Shown: positions 59,995-64,000 of the stretch, piece by piece
How the letters are laid out: every line of letters begins with the position of its first letter
Position numbering within the stretch: position 1 is the stretch's first letter
Assembly (NCBI GenBank): GCA_965194375.1
Contig: CBDAEL010000002.1
Length of the DNA stretch: 64,000 nucleotides
Source of the DNA: Tabrizicola_A aquatica
Lineage (GTDB): Bacteria; Pseudomonadota; Alphaproteobacteria; Rhodobacterales; Rhodobacteraceae
Direction: 5' to 3' (one strand)
Position numbers and translations under genes: made by a program
The notes under the pieces: generated by a model
Databases searched by the model: none
The model's input: only the letters and a program-made list of their open reading frames with translations
Told to the model about the DNA's origin: nothing

Positions 59995-61470
59995 ATGACA
60001 CACACCCTTGGCATCGACATCGGAACCTTCGAATCCAAGGGCGTTCTGGTGGACGCCCAAGGCCAGATCATCGCCAGCGCCAGCCGCCCGCACAAAATGA
60101 TCGTGCCCCGTGCAGGCTGGGCCGAGCACCGCGCGGATGAGGATTGGTGGGGCGATTTCGTCTTTCTGTCGCGCGCCCTTTTGGCGCAATCCGGGCTGGA
60201 CCCGACCGAGATCAAGGCGGTCGCCACCTCGGCGATTGGTCCGTGCATGCTGCCCGTCGATACCAAAGGCGCGCCTTTGATGAACGGTGTGCTTTATGGG
60301 GTCGACACCCGCGCCACCGACCAGATCGCGGCCCTGAACGCCCAGATCGGCGCGAACACCATCCACCGCCGTTGCGGCAATGCCCTGACTTCCCAGCAGG
60401 TGGGCCCCAAGATCCTGTGGCTGAAGGAAACCCATCCCGATCTTTACGCCCAGACCGCGATGGTCCTGTCCTCGACCAGCTATCTGACGTGGAAACTGAC
60501 CGGCGAATATGTGATCGATCACTATACCGCCGCCAATTTCTCGCCGCTCTATGATGTGGCCCGGCAGGATTGGACCGATGATCTGGCGTCCGACATTCTG
60601 CCGCTAGAGAAACTGCCGCGCCTGATGTGGTCCACCGAGATTGCGGGCCATGTCACGGCTGAGGCCGCGGCTGAAACCGGCCTTGCCATGGGCACGCCGG
60701 TGACCTGCGGCACCATTGATGCGGCGGCCGAGGCGGTGTCGGTTGGCGTGCAGCGCCCCGGCCAGATGATGATGATGTATGGATCGACCATCTTCATCAT
60801 TCAGGTCACCGCCGATCCCGTGCGTGATCCCCGCCTGTGGTATGCGCCCTGGCTGTTCCCCGGTACCCATGCTTCGATGGCCGGGCTTGCCACCTCGGGC
60901 ACGCTGACGCACTGGTTCCGTGACCAACTGGCGCGTGACACCGACTTTCCCTCCTTGGTGGCCGAGGCGCAGGACAGCCCGAAAGGGGCCAAGGGATTGC
61001 TCTGCCTGCCCTATTTCTCGGGCGAGCGGACGCCGATCCATGACCCCCATGCGCGCGGCGCCTTCTTTGGGCTGAACCTGACCCATACCCGCGCCGACAT
61101 GTTCCGCGCCGTGGTCGAAGGCATTGCCGCAGGCACGGCTCATGTTCTGGAAACCTATGCCGAGGCAGGGGCCAGCCCAGCGCAGGTGATGGCGGTGGGC
61201 GGCGGCACCAAGAACGCGCTTTGGCTGCAAGCAACCTCTGATTTTGGCGGGGTCGCGCAACAGGTCTGCGCTAAGACGGTCGGAGCCAGCTATGGCAATG
61301 CCTTTTTGGCCGCCGTTGCCATCGGTGCCGCGAAACAAGCTGAGATTGCCCGTTGGAACCCCAATGAGCGGACGGTTGAGCCCGAAGCCGTTCCAGCCTA
61401 TGCCGTGCAATACCCCCTGTGGAAGCGGCTTTATGCCCAGACCCGCGATATCATGCAGGCTCTCCCATGA
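59995..61470 (+). CDS. FGGY-family carbohydrate kinase
   Basis: A 491-aa sugar kinase of the FGGY family. The N-terminal phosphate loop is LGIDIGTFESKGVLVD. The middle has AVATSAIGPCMLPV and GVLYGVDTRATDQ, and the C-terminal ATPase part includes MYGSTIFIIQV, GLLCLPYFSGERTPIHDPHARG and AVGGGTKNALWLQ. Closest by eye to xylulokinase/L-fuculokinase-type enzymes. It starts 3 bp after the M42 gene and its stop overlaps the next start (ATGA). Substrate unknown; its presence argues for a phosphorylating branch beside the oxidative fucose route. Confidence 0.9.
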   Translation: MTHTLGIDIGTFESKGVLVDAQGQIIASASRPHKMIVPRAGWAEHRADEDWWGDFVFLSRALLAQSGLDPTEIKAVATSAIGPCMLPVDTKGAPLMNGVLYGVDTRATDQIAALNAQIGANTIHRRCGNALTSQQVGPKILWLKETHPDLYAQTAMVLSSTSYLTWKLTGEYVIDHYTAANFSPLYDVARQDWTDDLASDILPLEKLPRLMWSTEIAGHVTAEAAAETGLAMGTPVTCGTIDAAAEAVSVGVQRPGQMMMMYGSTIFIIQVTADPVRDPRLWYAPWLFPGTHASMAGLATSGTLTHWFRDQLARDTDFPSLVAEAQDSPKGAKGLLCLPYFSGERTPIHDPHARGAFFGLNLTHTRADMFRAVVEGIAAGTAHVLETYAEAGASPAQVMAVGGGTKNALWLQATSDFGGVAQQVCAKTVGASYGNAFLAAVAIGAAKQAEIARWNPNERTVEPEAVPAYAVQYPLWKRLYAQTRDIMQALP

Positions 61471-62264
61471 CGCAATTTGCCCGCCTGCGCCCACATCAAC
61501 TGCAGGCCGGGATTGCTGCGAACACACCTGTCGTCCTGCCGATCGGCGTCATGGAATACCACGGACAGCACTTGCCAGCCGGGGTCAACCTTCTGGCCGT
61601 GACCGAGGTGCTTGAGCGTCTGGACGATGCGATCATCACCCTGCCGCCCTTTGCCTATGGAGCCGCCTCCCATGCCGTCGCGGGTCCCGATGGCACCGGC
61701 ACGCTGCATATTGATGCCAATGCCATTCTGCCACTGGCCGAGCAGTTGTTCACAGCCCTCCTGCGCGCGGGCTTTCGCAACATTCATGGGGTGATCCATC
61801 ACCAGACCGAATCCTTCGATCAGGGCATGCCGACGGACCTTGCCTTTCGGCTCGCCGGTCGCAATGCGATTATGAAGTTCCTTGAAGGCACACGCGGCGC
61901 AGGCTGGTGGGGAGACTTCAAGATGCAGGACTATTACGCCGACCAAACCCAAAAAGCCAATCCGTTCAATTGGATTCAGATTCATCCCCTCTTTCCCAAG
62001 GGCGCAACCTTACCATTCTACCATGCTGGACAGGGGGAGACATCGCTGATGCAGGCGCTTGCGCCAGAGACGGTTGACATCGTCCGCGTCAATGACGGCG
62101 GGCATTGGTATACCGAAGGTGCCGCCGCAGCGTCCGCAGGGCTCGGCGAGGCCGGGGTGCAACTTGCGCTTGCCCATCTGCGGCAGGTGTTAGGGATAGA
62201 CCCAAGCCCCAATCAAAGCTCTGGCAACTCCACCACACCTTTCTTGAGGATGAAGCAGCCATAA
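61467..62264 (+). CDS. Creatininase-family protein with altered metal motif
   Basis: A 265-aa creatininase-family amidohydrolase. The motif E-x-H-(..)-HLP is present as Glu30, His32 and HLPAG, but the Asp that usually follows (HLPxxxD) is Asn41 here. Other family-like parts are HHQTESFDQGMP and FYHAGQGETSLM. Family members hydrolyse cyclic amides, or ring ketones in inositol breakdown (IolN). The ATG overlaps the kinase stop. Its 3' end overlaps the opposing fucU gene by 52 bp. Sugar lactam or ring-ketone hydrolysis would be plausible roles; none can be assigned. Confidence 0.82.
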   Translation: MTQFARLRPHQLQAGIAANTPVVLPIGVMEYHGQHLPAGVNLLAVTEVLERLDDAIITLPPFAYGAASHAVAGPDGTGTLHIDANAILPLAEQLFTALLRAGFRNIHGVIHHQTESFDQGMPTDLAFRLAGRNAIMKFLEGTRGAGWWGDFKMQDYYADQTQKANPFNWIQIHPLFPKGATLPFYHAGQGETSLMQALAPETVDIVRVNDGGHWYTEGAAAASAGLGEAGVQLALAHLRQVLGIDPSPNQSSGNSTTPFLRMKQP

Positions 62265-62668
62265 GGCCCTGAATCCGCTGTGCGGATGATGGCAAAGGAC
62301 TTCTTAGCGGCTTCGTAGAAGGCAAACCGCTCCAAAGGCGCAATCGTGACCGCGCGACCTTCGGCACGGTCCACCACCGCCTGCATACGCGCGAAAATCG
62401 GCACGATTCCGTCAGGGTTTCCCACCACCTGCATCCGCGCCACCGGAGCGGGCACAAAAGTATCAAGCGGCATCAGCGACAAGATCGCGGCAGCCCCAGT
62501 CGGAATATCGCACCCCGCCATATCGATCAGCTTGCCATAGGTCGTCTCGGCCGCAATCGTCGCCGCCGGATGGTTCACATCGCAGATCACCAGATCATCG
62601 CCATGCCCCATCAGCATCAGCACATGCACGATCTCGGCGCTGAGGCGTTGGTCAATTCCCTTCAGCAT
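62213..62668 (-). CDS. fucU: FucU/RbsD-family sugar mutarotase, likely L-fucose mutarotase
   Basis: A 151-aa protein of the RbsD/FucU family. MGHGDDLVICDVNHPA carries the active-site His22 and Asp, and the C-terminus has GPYGCFILKKGVV. Length matches FucU (about 140 aa) better than RbsD. The enzyme interconverts sugar anomers after uptake. It overlaps the upstream permease gene (TAATG) and so is last in the transporter operon, which supports L-fucose or a related 6-deoxy sugar as the imported substrate. Confidence 0.87.
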   Translation of the reverse strand: MLKGIDQRLSAEIVHVLMLMGHGDDLVICDVNHPAATIAAETTYGKLIDMAGCDIPTGAAAILSLMPLDTFVPAPVARMQVVGNPDGIVPIFARMQAVVDRAEGRAVTIAPLERFAFYEAAKKSFAIIRTADSGPYGCFILKKGVVELPEL

Positions 62669-63588
62669 TACTTAACCGCCCCTGCCGCCATGCCCTTGAT
62701 GATATAGCGCTCCAAGACCACCCCGATGATGATCAACGGCAATATCGCCGCCCACGCCAAGGCGGCCATCGACCACCACGAAATCCCCTGACTGCCGGTC
62801 TGGCTGGCCACCATCACCGGCAAGGTGTTGGAATGGGTCGAGGTCAGAAGGGCAGCAAAGAAATACTCATTCCACGTCAAGACCAAAGACAAGATGAAAG
62901 CGGCGACCATCCCCGGCAATGCGATGGGCAGAATGATGGTCACGAAGGCGCCCCAAATTGACAAACCATCCACAAGTGCGGCCTCTTCCAGCTCGGTCGG
63001 AATGGAAGAAAACTGATCGCGCATAATCCAGATGACGATGGGCAGCACCGACAGCGTGTACAGCAAGATCAACCCGATCCGCGTGTCCAACAGCGCCAGC
63101 TCTTTGTACAAGACCAGCATCGGCAGCGCCAAGACCACGGGCGGCAAGATCAGCTGCGACAAGAAGAAGAACGAGATATCACTGTTCCGCATCCATGCGA
63201 ATTTGTAGCTGAACCGGCTTAGGCCATAGGCGGCCAAAGACCCCAAGGCCACCGCCAGCACCGAGGAGGTCACCGCAATGATCGCAGAATTGGCAAAGCG
63301 CTTGAGAAACTCGGCCCGCACCGTGCTTTCATTGCCCCAGGTATCAGGCGACAGGCCCAGCGATTTCCAGCCCAGCCATTTCGGCGTGAAATCGACCCAA
63401 GGCACCATGTTCCCCTTCATCACGTCAGGGGCCATCTTAAAGCTGGTGGTCAGCGTCCAGTAGATCGGGAAAAGACAGATGATCGCCCAAAGGATCAACA
63501 GGACATAAACGGCCAGTCGTCCCGAGAACCACTTTACCCGATGAGCCCGGTCTGCCGGGCTGTCATGGAAGATCTGGGTGTCTCTCAT
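62668..63588 (-). CDS. CUT1 ABC transporter permease (MalG type)
   Basis: A 306-aa inner-membrane permease with six predicted helices. The EAA loop that docks the ATPase is LEEAALVDGLSIWGAFVTIILPIALPG (about residues 195-225). A long periplasmic loop follows the first helix (FKMAPDVMKG and so on), as in MalG-type proteins. The start overlaps the upstream permease gene (ATGA). Substrate is inferred from the linked fucU. Confidence 0.92.
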   Translation of the reverse strand: MRDTQIFHDSPADRAHRVKWFSGRLAVYVLLILWAIICLFPIYWTLTTSFKMAPDVMKGNMVPWVDFTPKWLGWKSLGLSPDTWGNESTVRAEFLKRFANSAIIAVTSSVLAVALGSLAAYGLSRFSYKFAWMRNSDISFFFLSQLILPPVVLALPMLVLYKELALLDTRIGLILLYTLSVLPIVIWIMRDQFSSIPTELEEAALVDGLSIWGAFVTIILPIALPGMVAAFILSLVLTWNEYFFAALLTSTHSNTLPVMVASQTGSQGISWWSMAALAWAAILPLIIIGVVLERYIIKGMAAGAVK

Positions 63589-64000
63589 GTTCTTGGCCTT
63601 GAAATGCGTTCCGCGAGTTTCATCAGCAATGTCATCGCGATGACGATCACCACCAGATAGACCATGGCCAAGAGCGTGCCATAGCCCACGTTCGAGCGGT
63701 CACGATATTCGCGGAAGATGAAACTGGTCACCGTATCCGTCGCCCCGCCCGGTCCGCCCGAGGTGACGGCGATGACGATATCGGCCAGTTTCAGCTTGAA
63801 GATGATGCGGATCAGAATCGCCGTGATCGACACCGGCAGCATCATCGGGAAGGTCACCTCCCAAAAGGCACGCCAGCCATTGGCACCATCCACTTTTGCG
63901 GCTTCATGAAGTTCTTTGGGAATGGCCTGCAAGCCGGCCAAGATCATGATCATCATGAACGGGATAAAGGTCCACGCGTCCATCACCATGATGGTCGCCT
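63585..64000 (-). CDS. CUT1 ABC transporter permease (MalF type), C-terminal part (cut by window edge)
   Basis: The frame is open to the right edge; about 138 C-terminal residues are visible. The EAA loop is KELHEAAKVDGANGWRAFWEVTFPMMLP, followed by the TSGGPGGATDTVTSFIF stretch characteristic of MalF-type partners, and a last membrane helix. It pairs with the MalG-type permease. The binding protein and ATPase genes should lie beyond the window. Confidence 0.9.
   Translation of the reverse strand, partial: ATIMVMDAWTFIPFMMIMILAGLQAIPKELHEAAKVDGANGWRAFWEVTFPMMLPVSITAILIRIIFKLKLADIVIAVTSGGPGGATDTVTSFIFREYRDRSNVGYGTLLAMVYLVVIVIAMTLLMKLAERISRPRT

Noticed and set aside
1..64000. CRISPR arrays, tRNA or rRNA genes, phage genes
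   Set aside because: Looked for regularly spaced repeats, cloverleaf-like and rRNA-like stretches and phage families; none seen.

Overview
The window comes from an alphaproteobacterium, most likely a member of the Rhodobacteraceae. Positions 1-49.3 kb hold most of a single polar-type flagellar gene set of the Rhodobacter sphaeroides Fla1 kind: flhA-flhF-flhG-fliA, a dedicated rpoN, a FleT-like activator without a DNA-binding domain, FlgP/FlgT, a MotF candidate and a separate lytic transglycosylase SltF. This combination is gammaproteobacterial in style (sigma-54 plus sigma-28) and unlike the CtrA-controlled flagella of most alphaproteobacteria. By eye, base composition in this part is moderate and drops around the flagellin methylase gene fliB. 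From about 50 kb to the right edge it is clearly richer in GC.

Flagellar layout. Left edge, minus strand: flgP and the start of flgT (outer-membrane H-ring/basal disc type proteins). Plus strand: flhA, flhF, flhG, fliA and an overlapping unknown gene. Minus strand: an extra FlgE/F/G-family protein and an unknown coiled-coil-like protein. Plus strand: flgBCDEFGHIJKL, with a giant hook protein (1372 aa, with an internal duplicated domain) and a giant FlgK (1396 aa). Then sltF (minus), a second FliL-like protein, a 62-aa protein and flagellin lysine methylase fliB (all plus), flagellin fliC (minus) and rpoN (plus). From 46.6 kb down to 29.7 kb runs one long minus-strand array: fleT-fliEFGHIJ, fliKLMN, fliOPQR-flhB, a small membrane protein, motF-like, a PDZ-like membrane protein and two small cyclic-nucleotide-binding-like proteins. 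fliS and four small unknown genes follow on the right. flgA, flgM, flgN, fliD, motA, motB and fleQ were not seen in the window.

Regulation can be read directly. I found nine good and two weak sigma-54 elements (GG-N10-GC core), each in front of a different transcription unit: flgP-flgT, flhA, the extra rod/hook gene, flgB, the 62-aa gene, fliB, motF-like, fliO, fliK, and weakly fleT and fliS. fliC has a sigma-28 element. RpoN with FleT (and a FleQ not seen here) would drive structural genes, and FliA would drive flagellin.

The second region (50.1-64 kb) is a sugar-acid catabolic locus. An aldo-keto reductase, a lactonase-type amidohydrolase, a UxaA-family dehydratase, an SDR dehydrogenase and an FAH-family hydrolase fit the non-phosphorylating L-fucose route to pyruvate and lactate. 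A FucU mutarotase and CUT1 ABC permeases fit uptake. Mixed in is a tightly coupled operon of a BtpA-family TIM barrel, an M42-type metallohydrolase, an FGGY kinase and a creatininase-family protein, with a PfkB kinase and a xylose-isomerase-like TIM barrel nearby. I know of no described pathway with this combination. A GntR/FCD regulator sits in the middle, and a near-identical 12-bp palindrome lies in both divergent promoter regions. A cluster of TGATC repeats resembling an IS21-family end lies just before this locus, where the composition changes.
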